A stretch of DNA of 5,717 bases, from assembly GCA_022710665.1 (NCBI GenBank), contig JAKLGN010000086.1, positions 1 to 5,717 on the forward strand, given 5' to 3'. The notes beneath the pieces were generated by a model. It was not told where the DNA came from. It did not search any database and saw only the letters and a program-made list of their open reading frames with translations. The position numbers and the translations under genes are program-made. Of the stretch, positions 5,641 to 5,717 are shown in pieces (position 1 is the stretch's first letter; each line of letters begins with the position of its first letter). This stretch comes from Methanoregula sp. GTDB lineage: Archaea; Halobacteriota; Methanomicrobia; Methanomicrobiales; Methanospirillaceae.

Positions 5641-5648
5641 TTTTTTAA
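5641..5648 (-). promoter_or_regulatory. Probable TATA box for the Usp-GNAT gene
   Basis: The minus strand reads GGTTAAAAAACC around here, the only A/T-rich block upstream of the gene. Its spacing predicts a transcription start near 5618 and a leader of about ten bases carrying AGGAA. This agrees with translation from 5608 rather than 5638. Confidence 0.42.
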
Positions 5649-5649
5649 C

Positions 5650-5664
5650 CTGTCACATTGACAG
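5650..5664. promoter_or_regulatory. Dyad CTGTCA-cat-TGACAG next to the Usp-GNAT promoter
   Basis: Two perfect six-base arms around a three-base spacer lie immediately upstream of the TATA-like box. Size and position are typical of a dimeric regulator site. The regulator is unknown. Confidence 0.45.
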
Positions 5665-5671
5665 CCGGGCA

Positions 5672-5700
5672 TGGTAAGGGTGGACGGGCCATCCTTACCA
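5672..5700. repeat. Long inverted repeat, 12-bp stem and 5-base loop
   Basis: TGGTAAGGGTGG (5672-5683) and CCATCCTTACCA (5689-5700) pair over 12 positions with one G-U wobble on the plus strand, around the loop ACGGG. It may be a second operator for the Usp-GNAT promoter, or a hairpin at the end of a gene lying to the right. No T run follows, so it is not a classical terminator. Confidence 0.45.
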
Positions 5701-5717
5701 ATCCAGGATGAGCAGGA

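Overview
This window looks like a piece of an archaeal chromosome, most likely from a methanogen of the Methanomicrobiales (Methanoregula-like). That placement is an inference from the gene families, AT-rich TATA-like boxes about 25 bases upstream of inferred transcription starts, oligo-T runs after genes, and only a few Shine-Dalgarno sites. No rRNA, tRNA or taxonomic marker gene is present to prove it. No CRISPR array, insertion sequence or integrase is visible.

Layout. (1) 1-783, minus strand: a YD/RHS-like hypothetical protein running off the left edge, with one apparent single-base deletion near 680. (2) 814-2175, plus strand: a compact three-gene run with 26-base gaps, encoding an RDD-family membrane protein, a lipoprotein with a cupredoxin-like fold that lacks most copper ligands, and a small HEAT-repeat protein whose last helices are in another frame. 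An oligo-T terminator follows. (3) 2286-2851, plus strand: a small membrane protein whose coding sequence must be stitched from three or four frames. (4) 2856-3836, minus strand: an intact zinc-dependent deacetylase of the histone deacetylase/AcuC/AphA superfamily. (5) 3837-4294: a 458-base gene-free stretch with a probable promoter, a 12-bp palindrome, and a strongly structured leader in front of the deacetylase. (6) 4295-5608, minus strand: an intact three-domain protein with two universal stress protein domains and a C-terminal GNAT acetyltransferase domain. (7) 5609-5717: its promoter region with a TATA-like box, a 15-bp dyad and a 12-bp-stem hairpin.

Two points stand out. First, a Usp-Usp-GNAT fusion and an HDAC-type deacylase are neighbours on the same strand, which suggests writing and erasing of acyl marks in a stress response; this is a hypothesis. 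Second, five or six apparent frameshifts in three accessory genes are all explained by losing one base in a short homopolymer, while the four other genes are intact. That pattern is either gene decay or a sequencing artefact, and raw reads would decide it.
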